This document shows positions 1 through 12,500 of a stretch of 64,000 bases of DNA, in pieces. Under the pieces are notes generated by a model. The model was not told the DNA's origin, made no database searches, and was given only the letters and a program-made list of their open reading frames with translations. Source of the stretch: Phytoseiulus persimilis (Eukaryota; Arthropoda; Arachnida; Mesostigmata; Phytoseiidae); contig CM075102.1 of assembly GCA_037576195.1 (NCBI GenBank), positions 48,666,745 to 48,730,744 on the forward strand, written 5' to 3'. Both the position numbers and the translations under genes were made by a program. Position 1 is the first letter of the stretch. The number at the start of each line of letters is the position of its first letter.

Positions 1-102
1 TGCCGCCGAAGCCTGGATGTAGTGGCTATGCCAACTGGGAACGAGATTATTATCCTTCACCGAAAGAGCTGGATGGAGGCGTACTGCTTCAGTATGTGCA
101 CG

Positions 103-541
103 ATGCATCAAACGATTGTGCTACTGAAGTATTATGGATTACTTGTCTGTTCAATCAACATCCTGCTCGTCCGCGCCGACGGTACGTGCGATCATTTCAC
201 ACCCTGTATACTATACGGTGGATTTCGAATACTTGGAAACGTTTCGGTTGATGTATTTCCTCCAGATGTTGTTCGCCTGGAACCGATAGGGAACAAAGTT
301 CAATCAGTCGGAAAAATGGTTCGTTTCGCTTGTGTTGTACAAAGCGGCGAGAACGTTGGATTCATGTGGACTCGGAACGGTCAAGTAGTGAATTCTGATG
401 CTCGGATCACCATAACGAGTATGACAGAGATGTCTTCATTGACACTTAAACAAGTGCACCAGACCGATGCAGGATCATACACCTGCATCGGGAAGAACGA
501 TTTGTCTGAGGATCGAGTCTCAGGAGAGCTTCGGATTCAAG
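103..541 (+). CDS. sDscam variable cassette 1 (signal peptide exon + Ig1)
   Basis: The signal exon runs from an ATG at 103 (upstream in-frame ATGs at 73 and 94 are possible) to 181, with donor GTACGT. It encodes a hydrophobic leader rich in Leu, Ile and Val. The Ig exon is 266-541, 276 bp, phase 1 at both ends. It shows the B-strand Cys in RFACVVQ, the core Trp in FMWTRNGQ, and the F-strand motif DAGSYTCIGKN. Cassette 1 begins VRLEPIG and is closer to cassettes 5-8 than to 2-4. Its promoter region is mostly outside the window. Confidence 0.8.
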
Positions 542-3500
542 GTAGATAGTATCTCCCCTCTTCGTAACCTATGTGCTCAGTTTGGAGTCATGGACCTCTT
601 GGGTGGAATCGACGGACTTTCCGCACCAAGCAGCGCTTCGAATGATTGCTGTGAATATTCTTCTCCCGATTGCGACTATTGGTTGCATGGTATGCAGCTT
701 CGCTTGGGACTCACCTGTCCGCAAATCCGACACTTGAATATTTCGGACTGCTCGTTTGCACTCACGCAACTGAAGGTTCAGGATGAGTTATCTGATCAGG
801 ATTAGCGGAAAGTCAAAAGTCTAAATGTTTTTGAGAATTTCAAGAAGCTTAGAAGAAGTTATTTAATCGTGAGAGGACCGGGAATGAGAGCTGTTCTCAT
901 GAGCGGGAGATACAGAATCGAATTCCCGCGGGTTAGTCTTGACGCGTTTTGTCGGCATCAGAGCAACGAGGATATCTATGGGCTCTTGAAGTTGGTTTGG
1001 GCACAACTAAGGCACAACAGTCGCGATGAAACCGCGGAGATCGCATCAGCTGTTAGGCTGGATGTCCAGGGTGAAACCTTTTTGGGTACTTCTGCTGTCC
1101 GCAGCATCGAGCGTAGGAATATTGGCAGCCGAAGGTCAGTTGCTTGTGATTCTCACTGAAATTTCACTCGAACTCGGAGAAATTTTTCCTCGCCGAAGGA
1201 TGAACTCCTTCCTCGCGCCCTGGTCCGAACGTCGATGCGGCGCATCTGATCTCTGAATTTTCTTTAGAGACTTTGAGGATAGCTGAGATCCCACCGAAAA
1301 CGGTCAACACAGGACAAATCGCCGTTTTCAACTGCATCCTGAATAGAGGAGTTGCGACGCATTTCCTTTGGGCCAAGAACGGCCAAATCGTTAACGGTGA
1401 CAGACGGTTGCGATTGGTTTCGGACGAGGAATCCTCCATGTTTAAAATTTCCAATGTGCAAGTTGGTGACGGAGGAAATTATACCTGCATCGCGAAGAAT
1501 TCCGTATCGGAGGCCCGTGCCGTGACCATGCTCAGCGTACAGGGTGAATTTCCTAGATCCTGCTGTCTGCAGCAGATTGGTGCATTGGTTGGAATAATCC
1601 GGCGTGAAACTGTGGGAGACGACTCCCGGCTCGACACGAGGGCGGAGTTGTCTCTCAAGAAGCGTAGTTGATCCGAGTGATCTACATTTCCGAGGCACGA
1701 GGCAGTTCGCGAAAGCGTTCTGCCATCTGTGAACCTTGAAATATCCGGAAATCTTCCGAAACCGAAATTCGCGAACGCTCTGGTTGCAACAAGGGCTGAG
1801 TCGGGGTTTCAAAAAACAGCGGGTTCTCGTAGCGTGCAGAGTTTGACTCGATAGGGCCGAGGCTACCAAACGGGAAACATCGTTTCAATTCACAACGGCA
1901 AAAGAACTCCTGCGATGCTGATACTGAGAGCTTGTAGGTACACAGCTACGACTCCACACCGTGAAACTGCTGTTAAAAGATGATCTCCCGATTACTTGTG
2001 ATTCTGATTTTCGTTTTCAAATGTGATGCGTACCAGGGTGAGTAGGCAGAGAACGTTGTGCGATTGGTAAAGGAATCATTGACTCCGCTGAGATTGCCAT
2101 CGCGGTGGCAAGCACGACGGGTGTCTCACGCGCGTTGGTCTCCGGATAAACTCTCAACGAGATTCGTACTTTGTGAGGCATTCATTCTGGTTCCTTCCTT
2201 TTGTCGTGTATGCGAGTTCAGAGGGAACAATCCGCTTATCTGGAATTGCTTCGAAGAATGTCAAGACCGGACGGATTGTAACTTTCACCTGCGAGAAACT
2301 TCACGGAGATAGGATCGAGTTCGCTTGGACAAAAGGTGGTCAACTCCTTCGGATCGATGATGAACGGATCAAAATTATGTCGGATGCCGAGGCTTCGATT
2401 CTGAAAATCTCCAACATTCAGCTTAGTGACAGGGGAAACTATACGTGCATAGCGAAGTCTCTCCACTCTGAGGCTAGAACGACGGCTTCACTGAATGTTG
2501 AAGGTACTTCCCTCTTTCACCCTCACCAAGAGCTCACATGTTGAGTCTAGATAAATCGAAGGGGCGGATTATTTCGTGCAAATATGGATTCAATTTCCTT
2601 CTCGATCCAACAACGAACAGTGGACTCTGCACGGTGGCTTCTCTGCCCGAAAGAATTCGTTGCTTTCAAATCAAGGCGCGTTATCGAGGAAGCCATGGTA
2701 GCGCTCAATGGGCTCGAGGCTAAGACACCTCGAGAACATGGTTCTGTTTCCGTTCGCCCACCTCGCACTGTCCAGTGGACTTTGCGAACCGAAGAGCTTC
2801 AGTGGCGTTCTCTGAGGCATTGTACTGTCTTCGGCGGCTGAAATGTTTTTTTCGGTGCTGACGATACTCCACTTCTTCATCGAATCCAACGCCCTGGCAG
2901 GTATGTCAGCACACCGTATTGACAGTGAAATGGAAGCGTGACAACGTTGGATGAACAGGCTTATGGTCCAGGTACGATCGCCTTGTCGGAAATCGGATCG
3001 AAGAATGTGAAGGCCGGGAGGATGGCTACATTCGTTTGCGAATTGGCTAGAGGCATTGGAGTTGACTTCTCTTGGACCAAAGGAGGAAAACTCGTTCGCA
3101 ACGATGGGGGAAGAATCAAAGTCGTGACGGACGATGAATCTTCAATGCTGAAAATTTTGAATGTTCAGCTCAGTGATGGCGGGAACTATACCTGCACCGC
3201 GAAAAACGCTTATTCTGAAGCGGGAGCGACAGCGTCGCTCATTGTAGAAGGTTCGCATTCTGGTATCACAAGTTCTAGATAAAAATCCGAGTGAGCGATC
3301 TCTTGCACCAAGTTGGTAAAATCGGAAGACCGACGCAAGCTCGCCCTTCATGGAGATCACAGTGCTACAAGCTCGATGGGCAAAAGGCATTTCATATTTC
3401 TGACGTGGTGTCCCCTTGAGTCTAGTTCGACTGGAAACTGCGGAACAGCGTAACCGGGGGTGTTTTTCCCACGATCATTGGAGGAGGAGTAGGAGGGGCT

Positions 3501-6500
3501 TGGGTTAGATGGCAGAGGGAAACAGGGGCACTGCTATCTTTTGCGACGGAAGATGCTCGCTGACGCGGGATCGGTACGCCTGAAGCCATGGTTTGGAGAA
3601 AACGATCCTGTTACAATCAAAGAGGAGAATCCATGGAGACAGCCTTCTAAGTCCAAAGAGGAGTGATGCTCCCACCGCGAGGGACGAGCTCATCAGTTTG
3701 CGAATTTGAGCGTAACCACGCAGCACTTCTCCGCATCTATATGAGTGATTCAGATGAAAGTTATAGACGTCCAATCAACGAATCTTTGTCAACCTTCCAT
3801 CTGGTTCTCTGAATAGAATCGGGAATTCGCGGCCGTACAATGGCAACTTCGAGGCGATGAGGGGTCTCGGGAATCGGACATATAATAGCATGGAATTCGA
3901 AATCTTGGCGCCGTATTCTTGATGCAAGTGCGAGGCTACATAGCATGGAGACTATTGCAAGCCACAACTACAGAAGCGGAGCCTTGAACACTATCGCAGT
4001 GTTGAGGCGTCGTTTCAGTTATGAAGCGGTGACATCTCGGATGATTCCGAGTTGGAGCTTGGGAATGGAAATACGAGTTTTTTTCGCGACCCTCGCCATC
4101 TCGCTCTGCGCCCAGATTTCCGTCGCTAACGGTGAGTTAGTGAGTTCTATGATGAGCGGGACACTGCCTTCATCCGGTTTGGGATCTTGATGACGTTGGA
4201 CGATGAGATACTCATCATCAGAATCCTTGACGTCGCGAAGAAAGCTAACAAGCTCGGTCTCAAACTTCAGAGCAGATACAGCTGGAGAAACTGAACGAAA
4301 AATCGGCGAAGTCTGGTCGCACCGTCAGTTTTGTTTGCACTGTTGTCGCTGGCAAAGTGACGGAGTTCCAGTGGACGAAACAGGGGCAACTCATAAGAAA
4401 CGATGAGAAGTATCGCATCAGTATCGATAGTGAAGCGTCCATACTTCTGATCCGTAACGTGGACCACAACGATTCCGGAAGCTACGTGTGTGTTGCTAAA
4501 AACCCGCTTTCTGAGGACAGGGTCGCAGCGAGGCTAAGGGTGGAAGGTAACCAGACTTCCGGGTTAATTTCTTCCTGAATTTCCTGCTGCGCACCAGCGA
4601 CTCGAGTACTGACGTAACATTGCCTAATGAGCCCAAATGTGCGTTTGCAAATCGGTAGTATCCCTCCGGGGGACTGCAAGTGGAATGGCGCAGCTGTCCG
4701 AAGCTGTTGTTTTTCTGCTGAAATCGCTCATCTCGTTTGTATATCTTGACCGATCGTAACTCAATATTATCCATGTGACATCTGCTTTTGTCAATCTGTC
4801 CTCTAATTTCAAACAGAATGGAAGTCGATTTCCCACGAGTGAATACGTACAGAGCGACGAGAATACCGGGGATTCCATGATCCACCTCCTTAGGGTACGA
4901 GGGAATGAATTTTAGCGCCGTAGCCTCGGAAACTGAGTGTTTGATCAGGGCACGAGGCTACACTTTCTATGGAACCTTGGTTGGGCTCGAAAGTCGAAAG
5001 CTGCACTCTGCGCTCATCCTTGGATGGAGACGTCCGTAGTTTGGAGGTATGCGTGAGCCATCCGAACATGACTCGAATAGTACTGTTTTCAATCGCACAA
5101 AGCGTTCTTATAATCGTGTGCTGCTGCGCTCAGGGTGAGTTCATTGAGACCGCTTCTCGTTCAGTCAAGGATCGATTAAGCAGCTCGTGACTGCGAGTGA
5201 GAAGCTGTGTTTGTCACACTAATGACGCGAATTTTAGAAGTGATCAGACTCGAAAAGCTACAGCCGAGAACCGCGTTTTCGGGCCGCACTGTGAGCTTCG
5301 AGTGTTCTGTGATCGGAGGAGAAGCTACAGAATTTCTGTGGACGCGGGCTGGGCAAGTGATCCATCAGGACCAGAAGTTCCGAATCAACGTCAACCCCGA
5401 GAACTCATTCCTAACTATAAAAAATCTCAACCAGAACGACGCTGGTACTTACGTTTGTATCGCTAAGAACTCGAAATCTGAGGACAGAGTCAGCGCCGTT
5501 TTGACTGTTCAAGGTATGAGACTCACTGAATGGAGCCAGGCTTCGTCAGGCACTAGAGCCTGTTAAGACTCGACTCGAGAAACGCGCGACGGAATCGGAG
5601 ATGACATTCATGTTCTGTCTGGCCACACCGGGCCGCCCACGTCTCATAATTAGTGGAGCCGAACGGGGTGGAAGTGCTGGTACATGCATATATTTTCGAA
5701 TTTCGGAATAGCCTCCTGATGAGCGGAAACAATTCCAAGAGCTTCGAACAGCCCAAGGCGGGGAGTTCCGCCGTACCCTGATGGATAGAGCTAGGAATTT
5801 CAGGCGTTTATCATTTTATACCGCTCATATGTCCATTTAGGGAGAAGGATAAATGAGTTTCTGATGGCTGAGTTTCCCAGTTCCCATGGCAATAAATCGT
5901 AATCCATCAATCTGTCCATGGATCTATTGATTGATGGATGATGCTTGATGGATCATCCCAGAGCCCCTCAGCTCTACTGATGAACATTCATCACGTCAGC
6001 GGGGTGATTCCAACTGAACTCCCCAAGCAGAGCGTGACTCTGGATTCAAATTTTTGGCGCCATATCCTGGACGAAAGGGCGAGACGGCATGGCACAGAGA
6101 TTACCTCAAAGCTTTGCCCACAAAACTTGTTCACTTCATTCGGTTCTTCCGTTCTTGAGCGATGATACGGTGAACGGAGAAGAAGTCGCCACCGTGTTCA
6201 TCGATACCATGAAGTTCTGGTTTCTGTTACCGGTGGTGTTCTTGACAAAGTTGACCGCAGCAAACGGTGAGGAACGCTTTTTAGTGGCTGAATATATTGT
6301 TGGCTCATGGGAGCCTGACTTGGGGGGACATTGTATGGGAATGCCGGAAGCTGAGTGTGCTACCCATCCGAAAAAATGATTCGGAACTGGAACCGATTCT
6401 AATGTTCGGGATGAGATTTCTCAAAGAAAACCATTGCCGATCTTATAGAACCGGTACAACTAGAAAATCTCCAGCCGAAAGTAGCGAGATCGGGTCGAAC

Positions 6501-9500
6501 CGTCAACTTTGTCTGCTCTGTTGTCGCCGGAGAGGTTACGGAATTCCTCTGGACTAAGCAAGGTCAACTGATCAGAGACGATGCAAAGTTTCGAATCAAC
6601 ATTGAACCCGAGGCTTCGATGCTTCTGATCCGCAACGTCGACTTGCATGACGCGGGAGATTACATGTGCGTTGCTAAGAATTCCTTCTCCGAAGACCGAG
6701 TCTCAACCAGTTTGAGAGTCGAAGGTAACGAACTGGAACGTGGAAAATCAATCTCTTGAGGCAACCAGCAGGTGTTTGTAGGAACATTCCACGCCCCTTC
6801 CCCGCATTCTGAGTGCTCAATCGCACGACGAACGGCATAAGATTATCGCTAGGGTGTATCAAAACTTCATCGGGACCTTGCCGGGAGCAGCAAATTCGGC
6901 GAGTGCTTGAGTGTTCTGGGGACGTCAATGATTCCTGGTCTCGGGACGCCAATGGTTCCTGGTCCGGGGAAGACGATAGGTGTCGGTCTGGGGTCCTAGA
7001 GGTTGGCCAAACGGGCGAATCTTAGCGCCGTAGCCTCGGTGCGAGTCGCGCGGCGCATTCTGGCCGAGGCTAACCGAATCAGTGAGGTTTTCACTCGCAG
7101 CCAACATTGGGCAGAGATCCTTTGCGATGAGTTTCTTAGCCCCCTCGTTTTGTGCGTTTTGGATTACTGTTACGGCATCTGCTCTCGCTTCCGGTAAGAC
7201 CTTGAACATCGGAGACATGTTTCGTGCGGAGCGATCACACGAACTGAGAAAGTATCAGAGAATAGCTCACGGTAAACTTCAGAGCCGATCGAACTTGAGG
7301 CGCTACAGCCACAATCTGTCAAAGTGGGACGCGTGGTCAACCTGGTATGCACCGCGATTTCTGGCGACGTGAAAGAATTCGTTTGGGCGAGAGACGGTCA
7401 GCTGTTACAAGACGGGGGCAGGGTGCGGATATCTGGGAATCCTGAGAGCTCGTTCCTCTCAATCAAGAACATAAACCCCACCGACGCGGGAAACTACACT
7501 TGTGTGGCGAAGAACGAGATTTCTGAAGACCGCGTAAGCGCGAAGCTAACCGTCGAAGGTACGGCCGTTGATGAAACAGCTCAAGAAAAACTGGCTGCTC
7601 ATTATTCGAGAACCCGTGTACATTTTAAGTTGGAATGCAGCGGATAATATGGAATAAACAGTGTGCTCGGAGTGCTCGCTGATCATTCGTACTGATAACA
7701 CCGGGGTGCACACACAATATGTAAACTCACTAGCATCGACCAATGTTGTCCACTTCGCTGCTCACAAAAACAGTACGAATGGTTTCCTGCGCTTTCGATA
7801 TAAAAACTAGCCGCGGTTCCACTTTTCTTTACTTCGAAAGGGAGGATTCGAGAGTTTCTTCTACTTTTTTCTCGCCCATCATAAACGGTGAGTACATTTG
7901 GATTCTGGTGTTCTCTCTCCGATGAGACTGAGTTATATGTTGGAGAAACAGTCGGACGAAATTTAACATCGACGTTCGATTTTCAGGTGATCTATAGTAT
8001 AGACAAAGAACTGATCGAAATTTTGTGAAGGGATTCGGAGTGTAGAACCTTTTATCAATGTCCAATCGGGTTCCAACCTATGAATATTTGCTTGTTTTCT
8101 CTCGGAGAAAAATATGCCGCATTTCCCTGTCGGAGGCTCCCCGCGGAGCTTACAGTTCTTTCCTTTGAATTGGTTCAGCTCTCCGGATTCCTGTGAGCAT
8201 GAAAAAAACTGTGCAGTTTTTCCGTGTAAATATCTCGATTAAAACAGTCATCCAGTCTGTCAGCCGGTCGTGTCTGTCGTTAATTAGCGTAAGCGTAGTG
8301 CTATACCATTGGCGTTCAGAATGGATGGAGTAGTGTCGGTGGCCCAGTTTGGTACTGGCTGACTACCCCGCCGGTCGGCCAGTTCGACGGTCGATCTGTG
8401 ACAATTTGCGATGATACGACATTCTGTCATTTTCTCATAGCGGGACCCTCTCATCAAAGCGGTCGCCGGTCGCTAGTAATTTAAAGTCATTATTTCTTCG
8501 ACGGATCCACGCATGAAATTTGCCACCCAGTTTGGCTCGCCCACCGCAAAAATTTCAAAATTGCGGGCTGACTGACTGAATAAACGTTTAGTCACATGGG
8601 ATCGAGGACATGGAGTCGATTTTCAATCAAATCGTTCATGTCTCTCAGTGGGTTGCCTACTACAATTAGACGCTCGGCGTTTCAGGGAGTGGGTGTTTGT
8701 TGTGGCGGGAGCCGCTCTGAAGAAGGGCCGCTTCCACATCTCGTGAAGTTCTGATCGCCTACTAGCTGATTTATTTCTCTTTCTATTTTAGGTAGAGCTC
8801 ATTCGATAGCGGAGAAGCGGAGCTAACGCAATGAGTAGCTTCCCTTCATCCGACTTACACACACTGATCATCCACGATAACCCATAGATAGGTCTCGAAT
8901 GGAGCTCAAGGTGACGATGGAACCGATAGGTTACACTGTTCACCCATAGATATAGTTCCAGGTTCAACTCACGTCGCGTTCGTACAGGTATTTGCAAGAT
9001 CCCCCCGCATGAACCTTGAAAGATTCTCTGGAATTGAATTTGGACTCTCGCGCTTTTGCGCTCCGGAAGTCCACGATGAAATCCGTCCGAATTGAAAATA
9101 TCTGAGACCCCATCGCCGCTTGTTGGAATGACCGATTCGGTGTAAAACTCGCTAGAAGAGAATTAAGAGAATCCTTCAATGTTCGCTTCAGTTTGCGATC
9201 GGCATTTTTTTGATGAGCCGATAAACTCGACAGAACTCCGTTTTCCCGCTCAGGTATTTTTTTTTTTAGAAAAGTTCCTCGACGCTCCGCTTCTCCGGCG
9301 TCTAGGAATTCTCGTCGAACTGAACCTTCTGAGTGCCGCAAAGCAATTGCTCGCTGATCAGCTTGGGTTCAGTTCGACGCAGACGGAGTTCTTCAGCTTT
9401 TATTCGCCCGCTCCCAACCCAGGACGACTTCAGCAGGTGAATGGACCCGAATTTCTAATCGCTGTTCTTCGATTTAGGTCCTCCTTTATGGGCATCGGAT

Positions 9501-12500
9501 CCTCAAAAAGAGGTTGTTGCGGCCCTCAACCATCCACTGGACGTGAAATGTGACGTAATAAGCTACCCGCCAGCCACGATCACCTGGCAAAGGGTCGACT
9601 TGGGGGGTATGCGCATTTTCATAAACGTTGTATATCTCGATAGAATGAATCCAGAAACACTCGGAGTTTTTGTGCCTGGCTGCATGAAATCATTTGTTGG
9701 AGTTCCCAAACGAGACATTCGTTATCCTTCTCCGGTTTGGGGTCTGGGCGGGCTGAGGGTCATCCGTCGGGACCCAGGGACAGGAGGGATCCGTGAAATG
9801 GGATAGATGATCAATGAAATTCGGCTCAATCTGAGAACTTGGCTCCGAGATCCGACGTTTACATTGAATTTGTCGCTGATTTCTTCCCATCGGTTTCCCG
9901 CTCATCGTACGAGCTAAACGATGTCCTCGCTTCCATCCTCGCAGGCCAACGGAGCATAGTGGCAATCCACTCTCGAGACAATATACCCCATCGCGGAACG
10001 TCGCGGTTTGGCGACAACGATATGGAAGTGTTCCTACTTTAACGCCATTCCATCCGAACAGATAACACCGACCTCCGCTCCGAACAAGATGGAACCCTGA
10101 GGTTCACGAACGTGACGCGCGAAGATGTGGGAACGTACAAGTGTACAGCCAAGAACACCTTGGGCCAAATCACAAAAGAATTGAAGATCGTTGTACGAGG
10201 TAGGTGCTGCGCTAATGCATTCCACACAATAAGTTACCAGAGCGCTCTGCAAGCAAGCTGTCAGTGGCCGATGACTACCACGGACTCGTTTGGACTTTTC
10301 CTTCATATGAGGTGAGATTTCGGTGAGTCGGCATCAATGATCAAAATTCAGCGGCGGGAAGTCGCCCCGAGTAGTTTTCTGATTGAGGGAACAGGTATCC
10401 AACAGAGAAACAGCGGAAAAGTTTCGCATCCGATCCGGGAAGAGAATCTTTCCTCAGTGAAGAACTGTTGCTGGGTGCCATGTGCTACGGATGCCGATTC
10501 CCTTGCCGCCGCCCACGAGGTTTCTGGAGTTGTGAGCCGCGCGCGTTTTCAGTGGTCAGTGAAGTGCGACCACGGCGGAGTTGTGACCGCATGTCGAGTC
10601 GGGTGTCCAGGGAAACAACCCTTCACCAAAATGCTCGAAATCGGATGTGACGTCTGAACATCGTGCCGGTGATCTCGAATCGACCAGGCGAAGTGTGAAC
10701 CTATCGAGCGGTGAAGCTTTTGTGAGTGAGGTGCTGGAACCGTCTGTCAGTGAAATGAGTTCAAGTTCCACAGTGATGTGAGTTCAGTGCGATCACCAAC
10801 GATCGAAGTGAAAAGCAATGAAGTGCCAACCTCTTTGGATTACGTGCGTGTCGTATATTGTGTGCAACTACTCGGATGCTCAATTTCTCGAGGACTTCGG
10901 AGGACCAACTCAGCCACATCAAATAGCGTCGTCAGGTTTGTGGAGAGATGTTCTTCCATTTCGTTTGGTCCTCCTTCATGTGTCGAGCTCGAATCGAGGT
11001 CATCACGACCTTAAGCGTCAGGCTGAAGAGCTAAATCCGTCGGAGCCCAATGCTCCCCATCGATGTCAATTTACTGCGTTCCCCCGACCGATCGGGCCTA
11101 CGGTCAATGATTGCGGACTCCTGTTCGATACGTTGTAGAGGTATAGAAGAGCTCGGAACGAATGTTGCCGACCATGCGAACAAACAACCGCCGCAGCATA
11201 GTGAGATACAGCCGACAAAGAAGTAATGTAATTTCATCCTCACACACATCGGCGAGTGGGCACAGATTCAAACGATAAATCAGATCAATTGTAAAACACG
11301 GGACTCGGTGACGGACAAACGAACAGTAGATGCATGGTTGCTCTTCCGAAGAAGGCTATCTCGCGCACAAATGGTTTAAACTACCGTCGTCGTTGCCGGA
11401 TTAGCCCACGGAGTCGGTTTGATTTCGAATTTCGCGTTGAGTCGAATCAATGCAAACCGAAGACAGCGGATGAACGCATAGGCCAACAAATGAGCTTCTG
11501 AGGGATCCCTTGAGCGGAGACTCGGAGTACGAACTTTTCGACCGCTTCAAAGTGGTCGAGAAAGCTCGTCAATCCCGATTATTCGTGAAATTATTCGGCA
11601 GGTCGCTGACTGCGCTAGTTGTCCTCCTGAGATCAGCAGAGACCAGTGACGGATCCTCAAAAGGGATAAACGTTTCCATGCGGGCCTTCCACCGCCAAAC
11701 GCATGCTATTTTATTATTACTCGTCATTGTAGCAATGATCTCTCAATTGGCATCGATTTCGTCTCATGAGTCCCTGGATGAAGACGAGAGGAAAGGAGAT
11801 GGTTACGTCTTGACCAATTTCGGAGCGACTCTTGATTTATTGCTGATGATTTCACCGTAGGCAGCAGCAGACATTAGGAATCCAACTGCGACAGACAACG
11901 TATGTATCAAGTGTCCATCATTAGTAGAAAGGGGGCTGACGGAGGAATCCACTGGACACTGCTGTACGACCGACTCGCCAGCTCGCCGGCCGGCCCCAAT
12001 CACCCACTCATCTCATTGACGACGGCGCATTTCTCTTCGTTTGATATCTCGATATCATTGCTAGTCGATGTCGTCGCCTCTTTAGAAAATCGCTGATGAC
12101 TGCCGTTTGAAATCGTCGCTCACGGCGTTCACGTTGTCAGCATTTGACACTCTCACTTGGCTGAGCTACGAGGAGCGAAAAGAGGAAAGCACGAAGGATA
12201 TGCGGGCCAGCAGGAGTCGTTTCGGCTTAATGCCATTCAAAGAGCCACCCACTTCAGCTCACTTTCGGGCGGAATATCTGCCGATTCGACGTTCGGTCCC
12301 ATGACGGTGTGAACTGTTTGTCCGTCGAGTAACCAGAGAAGATTGATTGTTTCTCACGCATTCTGGTATGGCAGAGCTACATTCCAGCTCCTGGCTGTCC
12401 GCCTTTCTATGAACTCTATCTGTGATCAGCGAATTATGGAAAACGATCTGCGGCGCGCTGTGCGACTGAAACACGATATCTGGTGCAATGTACGCAGTCT

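Noticed and set aside
1264..1869. A 201-codon minus-strand ORF across cassette 2
   Set aside because: Overlaps the Ig exon antisense, no domain; the + strand frame has the Ig core residues and splice sites.
10818..10937. ATG leader candidate MKCQPLWITCVSYIVCNYS with a phase 1 GTTTGT end
   Set aside because: Hydrophobic core weak and followed by a long polar segment; kept only as a mention beside the stronger 11678 candidate.
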